Part shown: positions 46,005-56,750 of the stretch, one piece after another
Numbering within the stretch: position 1 is the first letter of the stretch
Layout: the number at the start of each line of letters is the position of its first letter
Source of the DNA: Hypoxylon rubiginosum
Taxonomy: Eukaryota > Ascomycota > Sordariomycetes > Xylariales > Hypoxylaceae
Assembly (NCBI GenBank): GCA_902806565.1
Contig: CADCXA010000010.1
Span: forward strand, 186,001 to 250,000
DNA: 64,000 bases
Direction: 5' to 3'
Made by a program: the position numbers and the translations under genes
Notes under the pieces: generated by a model
Databases searched by the model: none
What the model was told of the DNA's origin: nothing
Seen by the model: the letters and a program-made list of their open reading frames with translations, nothing else

Positions 46005-47226
46005 GCGAGTTCAACGTCAACATAACCTACGAGGAGATCTGATTCGGGCGAGAGGATTAGGTCTACCATATTAGCAGAACATCATAGGTTAGGTGCCTGC
46101 GAGATATTACTCTAGGAGCATTGCGATGAATTTCCTAACGGAAGCTGGATACCAGATAGGTAATCAGTAAATACCTAGGTAATTGTTTTATATCCGGCTA
46201 ACTACCTAGATATGCAATGTATCTATTGGCACAGCGATGCGCAACAGTGACATATAGGACGTCTGGAGTACCCCCTTGGTAAGGGACAGAGCCAGAGGTT
46301 GGCCTGACATAAGGAATCCACCGCTGTTCCTGCTCGTACGCATTACTCCCTTTCGCTTTCTCCTAAAAAGGGCTCCAGCCCTAGCTAGCCGATCTATTTC
46401 GCTTCAGGAAATCCCCTTCTTCGAGCCCGCCTTATTCTAACGTTCCAGAAACCACCCTCCCGACGCCAATGGTCTCAGCGGTAGGGTGTGAGATCTGACT
46501 GCCATTCGAGGGGATTGCCGGAGTAGACATACGTGCGCGTGGATAGGGCGTGCTCGGAGTGTTGAAAGTCGCGCGACGATTAAATTTGAAAGGTGTTGTG
46601 TTCTCCGGTCATGAAATGAGAAGTGACGGCGGGTTGGGTTTAGCGGTAGTTCCCGATGAACCTTTACGTCGCGCCTCTTCGATATTGGGGAAAGGGACTG
46701 CTCTTTCCAACGACATTCGTCTGGGTGTATCGGACTTGTAGTAGATCAAATAATAGCTACCAGGGTTGTTGCAACACCAGTCATGTTGCGGTTTGCGAGT
46801 CGGGGGAATGAAGAACATTAAATTATAAGCTACGCTGGAATTAAGCAAGATGCTCAAAACTCGGCTGTTCGCTGTCATGTAACAGATTGCACTGCAGACC
46901 GCCATATTTATCTCTAAAGAACAGATAGGCTACTATCCGTGTACTTATATGAGGAACTAGATTAGCTAAGGGTTAATAGGAGGAATTCGCATAATATTTA
47001 TGAGACTGACCTTGCGCGAGTAGTTATAGCCTAAGTAGATACTTTCCAAATATCCTTACTGGTTATTTGGGTTATAAAAAAAATCTCATCGATACCAACT
47101 TTGGGATCTGAGATAAAGGTATGGCCGTACGGGCAGGTCGATGGAGCGTAACTTCTGGCGAACCCAACTAAACTACACCTTGTCTCTTCCGGGGCGTATG
47201 CGGCTGTTGAAAACCTTTCAATACTA
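46005..47226. other. Unexplained interval
   Basis: Minus frames of 98 codons (46609-46905) and 93 codons (47031-47312) exist but have no motifs or splice support, and the second runs into the MITE. Nothing firm. Confidence 0.4.
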
Positions 47227-47478
47227 AGCAGAAAGGCGTCAGAAAAAATGGCTCGGCTCGCTGGTGGTTCACTAACACTATCAATATTTTTGCTTACAAC
47301 AAAACCACCCAATTCTTAACAGAAAATAATCTGAAAAATCTTGAAATAAACTATAGGCTATGTTATTTATTTGAATAACTTTTCCGGACTTTATATTTTA
47401 TAATGTTGTGGTAAATTATATTATTGAAATAATAACACCTGCTAGTGGCTGAGCCGTTTTTTCTGACGCCTTTCTGCT
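47227..47478. mobile_element. MITE, 252 bp
   Basis: The ends are inverted repeats: AGCAGAAAGGCGTCAGAAAA at 47227 and the same 20 bases complemented from 47478, with similarity on to about 32 bp (GGCTCGGC/GGCTCAGC). The interior is A/T-rich and non-coding. No clear target duplication; family unknown. Confidence 0.6.
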
Positions 47479-48725
47479 AAGGTAGACATTTAAGAAAAGC
47501 TGGAACATGTACAACCGCCCATTGCTTCTCGCCATCAACATTAAACAGATAAAAAAAATCTACAAGGCTTTCAATGTCTCCGGGGAGTGAGGCTGTTTTT
47601 CTCTGCTTGATGATATATTTAAGCTGTAGATGATGATTCAACATAAGCTTGAGCATCTCAATCCGAGCATCGTTAAGAAGTATGTGGTGCGCAGATGCCG
47701 TCTACTATTACTCGTCGGGACTCCAAACATCCCGGCGAGTAGCTTACTGATAAGAGATAATACATAGCTAAAGAGTTAGCATGCGTCAGAAGTATCCGAT
47801 GCCATAAAAAGCCTGCTTATCAGGGCGAATACTAGCTGATGTAACTGGTTAATCTTAGGAGGATGAAGCTGCGAAAGGGGCGTATTTAAGGTAAATGCGA
47901 GTTAAATAAGGCATTGTAGGAGATCGGGTAATTAACTGCGTATAACCCGGCTAGCCCGTTGAGATACAGACGTAGGCCCCAGAGTTGAGAATGCAAGAGA
48001 CACCGATTATGCCGTTCCAGGTGCCGGCAAAGCGCGCGAGAAGTTCGAATCCTATTGCTAACGGCATTGGGTCCAATGACAGCGAGAGTATGTTTTGGCC
48101 TGGCATCCCTGTAATAATTATTCAACGTAGGCTGGTGCGGCGTTACAGCACCGCTCCGCCGACAAATCGTTAAGACTAGAGAATAAATTAAAACGTGGCA
48201 TAGAGTACGTCTTGAGTTATTGACACCGGAGCCAAGTCCTGGAGGCTTTTAAGCAGTTAGGCGTTGCCTTAACTAAAGCGCGGGAGCTCTTAAGAAGCCA
48301 TTGTTGTGATCATGTTGGAATGGCCATATTTGCCTGTGGATAAGATTTGGTAATGGAGCTGAATGGACAGCTCGCAGTCGAGGCACTATTGCTGTCATCG
48401 TTGTCGCTGTTGTCGTTGTTATTATTATTGCTGCTATCAGTTAACCGCCCTAAAGGGGGGATAGCTACCAGGTACGTATTATTATTGGTGCTTGATTTGG
48501 TATTTATAGTGGCAATCTTGCCATTCGTGCCGACCCTATCGGAGCTAACATCTTAAAGCATGGATGCTCTTATATTTTGGTTAGCATATGCGAGGTACCT
48601 TAAAATCAGGGGAAATGTGTGGCTTGCGGTATAGTTTGCCTTGGCCATCTCGGCTGACAGGGCCAGCCATTGACGAGGGTCTCCCTGCCTCGTAGTATAT
48701 CAATAAAAAGCGAAAATCAATGTTT
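47479..48725. other. Unexplained interval with a hairpin and microsatellite
   Basis: An imperfect 11-bp hairpin (ACTCGTCGGGA...TCCCGGCGAGT) is at about 47709-47740. A TTG/TTA trinucleotide-rich tract is at 48390-48440. No supported gene. Confidence 0.4.
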
Positions 48726-49560
48726 TGTTGGCCGCGGCGAACTTTTACGAAGACTGTACCATATCTATTAAAAGCTACCGCGACCAGCGAAACATGATGC
48801 TCACCTCTTTTATTAATATAGCCCCTAAACCACGGTGCCAGGTCTAGCGGAAGACCTGGCGTAGGCCTTGGCTATGGACTCAGGCCGTATTTGTTTCTCT
48901 ACTCGCTGATTAGCTGTCTCATGTTTAGGTAAGGAAGGTAGGTACATACTAGGTAGTCAACTACCGTGGAATGGTATAAGTACTTATGGTGAAGTGGCGG
49001 AATGCAACCTCCTTCATTATTTTTGTAGTCAGGATCGGGGGGCTATTTTCATATACATAAACGCCGTCATCGATACGAATACCTGGGCCCCAGAAGGCCT
49101 TTAGACCATAGTGAACCTTCACGAAGACCACGCCGCGAAAGCCGCCATGGTCAGCATAAGCCACATTTTAAGGCAAACTCTGGCGAAATGGTATAATACT
49201 TACTTACCGTGAATTAGCAGAAAGTATGCCGTATCTTCAAAGTCGCCATAACTAGCGAAACATACCGTTGCCTTCCGTCAACACAGTGTCTAGAGCACCG
49301 TGCCGCCAGGGACCGGCAGCCCTCATTGGCGTCTTCATCCCTCTATTCTTTGATTAGCTAGGATAACTCCCGCGAAGCGGTGCTGTACTTACGAGGCTGG
49401 CTATGCCACGACATTCGCCCTTTGGTGCTGTCTTCGTCAAGATTCGCTGTGGACGGCGAAACATGCCCGCCCGCCTTCTGACGAAGTTCTGAGAGCACCG
49501 TGCCGGGCCAATGGAAGACCCGGCCACGGCGGCCGCAGCCCGGCACAGATGTGGATGGGG
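48726..49560. repeat. Degenerate tandem units, possibly decayed exons on minus
   Basis: Three units share CGAAACAT followed 30-50 bp later by a GCACCGTGCC/CACGGTGCC motif and an AGACC.GGC block (about 48793-48880, 49255-49320, 49470-49540). A GAATGGTATAA.TACTTA motif occurs at about 48968 and 49184. On minus, units 2 and 3 end at GTAAGTA donors, and the 48961-49164 frame reads GGFRGVVFVKVHYG, resembling a piece of unit 1. Perhaps a duplicated exon array; no family recognised. Confidence 0.4.
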
Positions 49561-50232
49561 ATCAAAACCACCTACCCCATCGGCGGCGCGATGGGACAGT
49601 TTAAGCTCGTCCTCGTCTGCAAAAGTGTGATCTTCATCTACCTCTTCGTGCTCGGGTAAGCCACGATGCGCACCGGGGTCCTCGAGTTGGTGTAATCTTG
49701 GATGCCCACCACGACAGGCATGCCCAGCTGCAGCCGGGCATGGAACTGCGGGATGGCCGGATATATGCTTCATCCGTGACCAGAGCGCAGGGCTTGCTCT
49801 TTCTACCGACTTCGTGCTCCGACACGGACGAAGAAGGTAACCGTTTCGAATGGGATATTACTAGACGTACTGCTGGCACTGCACTGGGAAGAACCGGCTG
49901 TACGGTGTTTGTACAACGGCATGTGCAGTGGGTGCGTGTAAGTCTCTATCTACCTCCCCAGGCCAGGCTGACCAATTGAGTAAGAGAGCTCCCCCTCATG
50001 CAGAGATCCCGCTACAATCTAGGTAGGGAATCGCTAAAGAGGATACATAGGTACCTAGGTACGTACAGTTAGGGCTATCTTCCCGTGTATCGTGAGCCAA
50101 GTATGGATGCCTGCCCCTGTCGTTGTGAATATTCCTGGTCGTCTTCTTTCGAAAATGCAAAGTCTCCATCCACCTCTTCGGATACAGTTGTCCTTCCTCG
50201 CAGCTGTGTTGACATTAAGCGAGTCAATGCAG
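49561..50232. other. Interval without a supported gene
   Basis: Overlapping frames on both strands (49634-49979) have no recognisable domain. An AGGTACC cluster is at about 50040-50070. Confidence 0.4.
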
Positions 50233-50281
50233 ACTTACTTGCGCGGGTTGAACACACCCACGCCCCCCCAACCCCCCAGAA
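50233..50281 (-). repeat. Inverted-repeat element, copy 3
   Basis: On minus it reads GGGCGTGGGTGTGTTCAACC and then CGCGCAAGTAAGT, as in copies 1 and 2. The other arm is damaged (only CTTTCT remains of the inverted end). Confidence 0.5.
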
Positions 50282-50299
50282 AGTATGAGCATCGTGCAG

Positions 50300-50529
50300 A
50301 ACAATAATAGCTTGGCGGCTAGAGATCTAATTTATGCGCATAACGGGCCGTTATACCGGTATTATACAATACCGATTGCATTATAATATTATACCCTATG
50401 CTAAATCGGTATAATAGATAGTATAGTGTTAAATGCATAGTAGCTACACTTTATCCAATATTATATGCATAAATAGCTATTATATTGGTATTATACATGA
50501 ATTATGCGTATAACGTATAATAAGCATAA
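50300..50529. repeat. A/T-rich palindromic tract
   Basis: Repeated GGTATTATA/TATAATACC motifs and partly inverted ends (TTATGCGCATAACG near 50333, TTATGCGTATAACG near 50503) suggest a MITE or its remains. The Copia element is inserted at its edge; the target CATAA at 50525-50529 is its last part. Confidence 0.4.
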
Positions 50530-50694
50530 TATAACCTGGAGGGGGTTATCCGGACGCTCCTGGAAAAGTGCTATGATTGCTTGGTAAGGAAAGGAAACTA
50601 TCTCAGTATCCGGTCGGTTTAATGATAATGGCTCGGATATCGGGGGGCACAGCTCACGTTCCGCAGCTATCTGAGCAATCCACGGTTGCCAACA
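50530..50694 (-). repeat. Copia 3' LTR
   Basis: 165 bp. It begins TGTTGGCAACC and ends CCAGGTTATA on minus. The two ends match the 5' LTR closely, but about 60 central bases do not. Confidence 0.85.
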
Positions 50695-50719
50695 CGCCCT
50701 CTCAGCCAGGTACGTGAGG

Positions 50720-53700
50720 CTATTCGCGATCTTTCAATCCTAATAACTGCAAGAACCGTTCATGGTCTTGCTTCTTCAAAGGGTTCGTAAATCCGTCTGC
50801 TGGATTCAGCTCACTCTTCACGTAATCTACCTTAACGTTTCCTTCGGCAACCTCCTGTCCAATATAGTAATAATCCTTCCTAATATAACACTTTTGCTTA
50901 TTCACAGCAGTCTCTCATAACCAAGTGATCGCTGCCATGTTGTCATTTATCAGCGGGATTGGTCCTTCAGGCATCAGTTGTAGTTCTTCCAGGAAATTGC
51001 GTATCCATGTTGCCTCTGTAGCAGCTGTAGCCAGAGCTATGTACTCTGCTTCAGCGAAGCTACGTGCTACCACGTTCTGTAATTTAGATAGCCACGTCAC
51101 AGGTGCGCCTGCCAAGAAGAATACATATCCGGTTGTTGACTTCACTGTGCTGGCGTCTCCAGCGTAGCTAGCATCAACGGCTCCGTGTAATCCGATATCG
51201 TCGAATACCCGGTGCTCATGTTCCTCCGTCAGCTTCCTATATCGGATCATCTTCTTGGTTGACTTCTTCAGGTATCTCATGACGCGTTTGATTCCTTCTG
51301 AATGTTCCGGTGAAGGGTTACTCATGTAGCGTGCCCAGGTTGATACAGCGTAGCTTATATCTGGTCTAGTCACACATGCCGCAAAGTTGGCCTTTCCTAC
51401 CAAGGATGCGTACTCGTAGACCTCTTTCACTCGCCCTCTCGCTGTGATCTCTAGGAATTGCGTGATCCAGCTTCTTGGGTTCGAAAGGCGTGCTTGTGTG
51501 CTTGCAGTCTTCAAGCCCACTGCTTTTCAACGCCCTCTCAAGGTACTGTTGCTGATCAAGGCGAACCTCTCCGTTGTGAGTAGGTCGAATGATTCGGACT
51601 CCCAGGAACCAGTCAGCGTCGCCGAGGTCTGTAACAGGAACGTCTTTCCTGATGCTCTCTGCCAGGTTCTTCAGTCTTCGGACGTCTGTGCCGAATAGCA
51701 AAAGTCGTTAACGTAGGAGGCTATAATGTCCCTTGTTTCTTGGTTGAGATAGACGGCATCGTCTGCTTCCAAGGGTTTGTAGCCTCGCGTCTTGAGCAGC
51801 TTCCTGACCTTGGTCTGCCAAGCGTGGCCAGCCTGCTTCAATCCGTAAAGGGGATTCATCAGCTCGATGATCTTGCTCTCGTCGAACTGATAGATTCTTC
51901 GTTCCTCTGGATAGGTATCGAAGTACTCCTTCAGCATAGGGAACAGCTTCATAAAGATGCGTTCCTTCAAGTCTCCATTGAGATATGCTGCTATGAAGTC
52001 TATCTGTAGGATATCCCATCCGTGTGCCGCGGCTAGTGCCATAAGCATGCGCCAGGCCGCGGCTCTCGCAGTTGTGGCCGTGGTTTCGTTATAGTCGACT
52101 CCTTTTCTCTGTGTGAATCCTCTCGCACAGATGCGGGCCTTGAACTTGTCAAGATCTCCGTTGGATAGGTACTTCTTCTTTAAGACCCATTTGGCGTCGA
52201 TCAGGTGCCCGTGAATGGCTTCGGAGGAAGGACTAAACTTGAACGTGCCTCTTTCAAGGTTCTCGCGAATCTCCTTGAATATCGCCTGTACCCACAGCTC
52301 ACGTTCTGCTCCGTTCATGGCCTCTTTGAATGGTGGTTCATTCATGTTGGTTTCAAAGAGTCTGAAGGTTTCGGACATTGTATCGAGAAAGTCTTGCATG
52401 GCGTCTTCAGCGCCGTCTTCCTTCTCAATATCGATGAGGTGGCACACCAGAGCCCTGTACATGTCTGAGTGTGCCGCGATAGGTGGATCACCACCACCTG
52501 TGAAGATGAAATTGTCGAAATCGTCTTCGGACACGCCCTCTGACGGGTAATTCCCGCCCTCTTGGGTACTGTCCATATTCCGTAACGTCCTGTAGAAGAC
52601 GTCAGGCTCGTCAGGAGCCTCGCAACACTGCACAGTTGGTCGCTTCTTCTTGGGTCTGCCTCTTTTCCTAGGCTTTGACCCGGTGTCACTGTCTGTGACA
52701 TCTTCTTCGACAATATTCTTGTCCTTATTCTGTACGCCGACCTCAGTGGTCTTCTTTCGGTGGCGAAGTCTTTTCTGTACGTGCTCAGGCAGGGAACTGA
52801 CCACGTCTCTTGGGTCTGGAGCACCGTTGTCATCTCCTGTGAATTCCTGTGTGATGACATGGGGTGTATCGAGGTATTTACCTCCTTCGATAAGCCACAC
52901 TCGGTAATTGTGCTGGCCTCGGTAGCCAAGTAGCATTCCCTTGGCTCCTCGAGCTTCCATCTTCTCTGCCACGTCCCGAGATTCCTTGTCAATAAGGACG
53001 GAGCATCTGCTCCCGATAATCCTCAGGTGTGCGTTGTCGGGTTTGTGTGACTTATGAGGTTCAAGATCACTCATATACTTCTCGTAGGGGGTGACGCCTT
53101 CTACAGTTGACTGACCTGTGCGATTGGTCACGTAGGTGGCTGCCTCCATTGTGTCGTTCCAGAAGCACGTAGGTATATTCATAGCAATATGAGTTACCCG
53201 TGCTGAGTCCTGGATGAACCTGATGGACCGCTCAGGGACTCCATTCTGGTACTGATTCTTTGGTGTGGAAATGATCAGTTCAATTGCCATTTCCTGACAA
53301 GCCTTCTCAATAAGGCTCATACCAAACTCTCTTCCGCCGTCAAGGCGTAGTGCCAATGGTCTTCTGCTGCTGCCGTCTTTCTCTGCAGGCAGGCACTGCA
53401 AGGCTTCGTACTTGTGACGGAGATATGTTTCCACAATAACTCCTGCTTCGTCCTTCGTAACGTGGGTCTTGAAGTGCCTGTATCTTCAGTCGTCGACGAT
53501 CATCGTGAAGTAGCGGTCCCCGTTTACTGATTGAGCTTCGATGAGCCTGTGTCACACCAGGTGATTTCTCCCGAGTATTCTGCACGTAACTGCGGGTCTT
53601 TTGACGGTGTCTTCGTGATTGTGGCTTGATCACACGCATAACAAGGTAATGGTTCGATAAGAGCTGGGTCTAGATCGATACCTGTGGTCATCTTGATAGA

Positions 53701-53847
53701 CCACTTCATTCTTTCTGTGCTGGGATGGCATAAACGACGGTGCCAAAGTATCAGCTTCTGGATGGCTTCATCTGTAAGCCTAGAAGTTGACATGGCTAAA
53801 GATTTCTTCAGAATCTCTCTCAAGTCGTCTATCTCTCGTGCCATCAC
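50720..53847 (-). pseudogene. Copia pol region (integrase, RT, RNase H), broken
   Basis: Pieces in order: integrase zinc-binding part LWHRRLCHPS (53847-53524); integrase core with LRLDGGREF and NGVPERSIRF; a reverse transcriptase (FKARICARGF, QIDFIAAYLNG, PLYGLKQAGHAW) within 53434-51671; then 51701-51366 and 51520-50915, with RNase H sequence (GAVDASYAGD, AEYIALATAATEATW); and a last piece 50905-50720. Lesions: a stop between protease and integrase, a frameshift near 53540, TGA near 53488, frameshifts near 51700 and 51450, and TAG near 50915. The RT active box reads YVND instead of YVDD. Confidence 0.85.
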
Positions 53848-53859
53848 CAGCTCGTGTCC

Positions 53860-56439
53860 CTATCGGTCATTCGGGTTACTGGCGGGCGGCGCTGGGAGCG
53901 TGAGCTCCTGCTTCCCAAATAGTGGCAGGAAGAAGCTGTGTTTCAGGACATCGAGCTTCGTGAGTACCGTATGGTTGGGGTTCCAAACGTACTCTCCCTT
54001 GATTTGTCCACCTGCCCTGTACAGTAGGTTTCCCGAGAAGATCTTGATGGGGAAGCATTCAACAAGAGCTGTGAAGTTCAGAGTGGCGAACTGCCTTTCA
54101 CCATCATGTCCTTTCAGAGCAAAACGGGCTGTTCCCATTTTCGTGACCAATACTGAACCGCCGCCTGTGTGAACAAGGTATCCCTTGTCCGAAACGTCTA
54201 TTACGGTCTTCTGGATGAAGTCTTTCTCATCGTTGGTGATATGAATATTAGATCCCGTGTTGAGCAACAACTGCTGTCTCATCACTTTCGCGGTGTGGTA
54301 ACTTGAATCCGTGCTGAAGGTCTGAAAGAAGCATCCCGTGGCGTTGCAAAACGTGCTCTGCCCCGTTGGTTGCACCGTTGGGGGTACGTATCCTGGATCC
54401 TTTTGGAGACGACGTCTGTTGTATTCGCTGATCAGGTCGTCTGTTGATCCTATGCCGTGGTAACTGCCTCCGCCACCTGGTGCCCCCGTAGGAGTGGGAG
54501 CTGATTGCTGTTGTGGCTCGGCGTTACTTGTGATTTGTTTCTTCGCGGCATTCGAAGACGCGTTCTGTTGCAGCCCTTTTCTTCCCTTCTTGTTGGATTT
54601 GGGACAGCCTCTTTTCGTGTGGCCGTACTTTCCGCAATCGTAACACAAAGGGCCTTTATCCGGGTCATAGCTTGGTAAATGCTTGAACTTGGACGGTTTC
54701 TCGGGTTTCTTTTTGTTTGATTGAGCGTTGTGGGCGCTCGAATTGTTCTTATTGTTGTTGCCCTGGCAGTTGTCCCTTCCGATCTTGCTTCGGAATTCGT
54801 TGACGAAATCGTTCAGTATTTCCTCTAAGGTAAACTCGAGCTTGCGCAGGAGTGTCTGGGTCGTCTTGACCCAGTTGGTCGCCTTATCCTTCACACTTGT
54901 GGCGAACATTATGACCAACTGCTCGGGTTTAAACTCGAGTCCCGAGTTCGTACAGTTACGCACTGCGAGCTGCCACTTGGAGATATAATTGACGGGATCG
55001 CCTCCTTCGTACTTCTTCTGCAGAAGCTTGTCCCAGAGCTCCCGCTGGCGAGCCTTACCTGCTAAGGCATACGTTTTGCCAAAAGTCTCGAGCATTTCAG
55101 ACCCTTTCTCCATTCCACTTACCAGGTTCAGTGGCTGTCGCTTACAAGTACGTGAAATGGCTGCTGCCAGGTCTAGCTCATCAATGGTAGTAAGCTTTCT
55201 ACCTTCCTTGTAGCCAATTCTCTCCAAGCTCAGCATGAGGGCTTTCCGGTATACGTTCCAATTACTGATTCCCATCAGATGATTCTCCTTGTCTAGCGTG
55301 AAGCTGAAATGCTTCCAGTCGAGCTTTCCTCGCTTGCTAGAGGACTTGTGTTTCTTATCTTTCTTGGAAGGCTTCTTCCCATGTCTTTTGTGTTTTCTGC
55401 GATAGGAATCGGAGTCGGACAAATCGGAATCGTATGGATCTGAGTCGGATGAGTCTGAGCTCGACGATGAGCTAGAGTCTGAGGAACTGGGGTCCTCGTG
55501 TTCTCTTTGAAGCCGCCTCAAGGACTTCTTGGTCAACGGCTGCTTCTTGCCACGCTTGTCACTCGACTTCTTGTCAGTCTTGTGGCTCGACTTGTGGGAT
55601 TTGCGCGGCTTATGAGATTTGTAATCGGACTCGGAATCGGGGGGATGTTTCGGTGCCTTTGAAAGCTTCTTCGTAGGTTTTCGGTGTGACGCTCGAGAAG
55701 ACTTCTTCATGATCACGGTCTCGCCGTCAGGTTCGGAATCGGGGTCGGACGGCTCTGAGGGCAGAACCACTGGTTGAGTTTTCTTCGTTAGGTTTGACGG
55801 CTTCAGGGTGGGTTCTCGGGTTTTTGACTTCATTCTTACGGAGAATGGGGTCGATTCGGCGGGCGTTTCGTCGCGCCCTGGTTTGTAGAGTCTATTGGCC
55901 GATGATGCCTCGCGTGAGTCTACTTCCTTTTTCGGTGGGGATTTAGATTCTTCCTTCTCCTTCCCTTTTGATCCCTTCGCAGTCGCTTGCTCGATGGCCT
56001 GTCGGATCATTTCGTCACCGGTGTTGACGACATTCTCGAAGACCCTTCTCATTTGCTCGATCAGCCGGTCTTGTCCTTCGAGGACGTTCAATACGTGGGA
56101 GTAGTCCAAGATTTTCGGTGGTGCTTTCGTGGACTGTTCGGCGGGGTCCTCATTGGATTCCAAGTCAATAAGACTTCCAATAAGTCTCCCAACGGGTGCT
56201 GCAGAGGGTTCTTCAGGGGACTGGGGTGCTGCGTTAGATGTCGCAGACTTCATCGACACGTCTGGCGTAGCGGCCTTCCCTGAAGCAATTCGGACAAGCC
56301 GTGATCGCTCGGCTTCCTCAGCTATCTGCCGTTGTGCGTTCTCCTCGTAGAGACGGGTATTATCTCTAACTTGTGTAAGTTCATTCATCTTTTCCAGAGC
56401 TGTCAGAAACTGGATTTGCTTGTTGTTAAAGCGTGTCAA
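53860..56439 (-). CDS. Copia gag-protease polyprotein
   Basis: An open frame of 859 residues. An N-terminal helical region is followed by a long Ser/Lys/Asp-rich low-complexity stretch (about residues 190-360), a UBN2-like gag core (WNVYRKALMLSLERIGY onwards), and one zinc knuckle CYDCGKYGHTKRGC at about residues 599-612. The protease segment reads LLLNTGSNIHI: residue 727 is Asn where the catalytic Asp of DTG is expected. The frame ends at a TAG; the integrase continues in the same frame 4 codons later, so gag-pol may once have been one frame or separated by readthrough. Confidence 0.8.
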   Translation of the reverse strand: MTRFNNKQIQFLTALEKMNELTQVRDNTRLYEENAQRQIAEEAERSRLVRIASGKAATPDVSMKSATSNAAPQSPEEPSAAPVGRLIGSLIDLESNEDPAEQSTKAPPKILDYSHVLNVLEGQDRLIEQMRRVFENVVNTGDEMIRQAIEQATAKGSKGKEKEESKSPPKKEVDSREASSANRLYKPGRDETPAESTPFSVRMKSKTREPTLKPSNLTKKTQPVVLPSEPSDPDSEPDGETVIMKKSSRASHRKPTKKLSKAPKHPPDSESDYKSHKPRKSHKSSHKTDKKSSDKRGKKQPLTKKSLRRLQREHEDPSSSDSSSSSSSDSSDSDPYDSDLSDSDSYRRKHKRHGKKPSKKDKKHKSSSKRGKLDWKHFSFTLDKENHLMGISNWNVYRKALMLSLERIGYKEGRKLTTIDELDLAAAISRTCKRQPLNLVSGMEKGSEMLETFGKTYALAGKARQRELWDKLLQKKYEGGDPVNYISKWQLAVRNCTNSGLEFKPEQLVIMFATSVKDKATNWVKTTQTLLRKLEFTLEEILNDFVNEFRSKIGRDNCQGNNNKNNSSAHNAQSNKKKPEKPSKFKHLPSYDPDKGPLCYDCGKYGHTKRGCPKSNKKGRKGLQQNASSNAAKKQITSNAEPQQQSAPTPTGAPGGGGSYHGIGSTDDLISEYNRRRLQKDPGYVPPTVQPTGQSTFCNATGCFFQTFSTDSSYHTAKVMRQQLLLNTGSNIHITNDEKDFIQKTVIDVSDKGYLVHTGGGSVLVTKMGTARFALKGHDGERQFATLNFTALVECFPIKIFSGNLLYRAGGQIKGEYVWNPNHTVLTKLDVLKHSFFLPLFGKQELTLPAPPASNPNDR

Positions 56440-56602
56440 CAGCTTGTCCTGTTTCGCGATCTGCTCTTATAGTTTGCCGATTACGACGCGTTGCTTCTGT
56501 TCAATAGAAGTCATATGTTCCTGATGCCTTGCTGCAAAAGGACACGCAAACGACTTGTCTTCTCTGGATAATTAACAAGAATACGGGTGAAGCTACCATA
56601 TA

Positions 56603-56745
56603 TATAACCTGGAGGGGTTTGCCTAATCTGGACGCTCGTGGAAAAGACAAAAAATGCACCTCGCGCCTACGGCCCAGCTTTACCCCGGATATCGGGGGGC
56701 ACAGCTCACGTTCCGCAGCGTCTGAGCCACCCACGGTTGCCAACA
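56603..56745 (-). repeat. Copia 5' LTR
   Basis: 143 bp with the same ends as the 3' LTR. Shared outer blocks include TGAGCTGTGCCCCCCGATAT on minus; the centre differs in sequence and length. Confidence 0.85.
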
Positions 56746-56750
56746 CATAA

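Larger units (their letters stand above)
50530..56745 (-). mobile_element. Near-complete Ty1/Copia element, inactive
   Basis: The element is 6216 bp and flanked by the identical 5-bp duplication CATAA (50525-50529 and 56746-56750). LTRs are 50530-50694 (3') and 56603-56745 (5'). A primer-binding site TGGTAGC (complementary to initiator tRNA-Met 3' end) lies just inside the 5' LTR, and a purine-rich tract (GAGAGGGCG on minus) precedes the 3' LTR. Domain order is gag-protease-integrase-reverse transcriptase-RNase H. Several stops and frameshifts kill it. Confidence 0.9.

Noticed and set aside
46609..47312. Two minus-strand frames of 98 and 93 codons
   Set aside because: No recognisable domain; the second overlaps the MITE end.
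47709..47740. GC-rich hairpin like a bacterial terminator
   Set aside because: Eukaryotic context; no adjacent gene and no meaning for such a terminator here.
48025..48060. GTTCGAATCCT motif like a tRNA B box
   Set aside because: No matching A box or acceptor stem around it.
48347..48556. Leucine-rich 69-codon frame resembling a membrane protein
   Set aside because: Hydrophobic run comes from a TTG/TTA microsatellite, not from a conserved protein.
49354..49979. Overlapping frames of 80-140 codons on both strands
   Set aside because: No domain recognised; part of the degenerate tandem-unit region.
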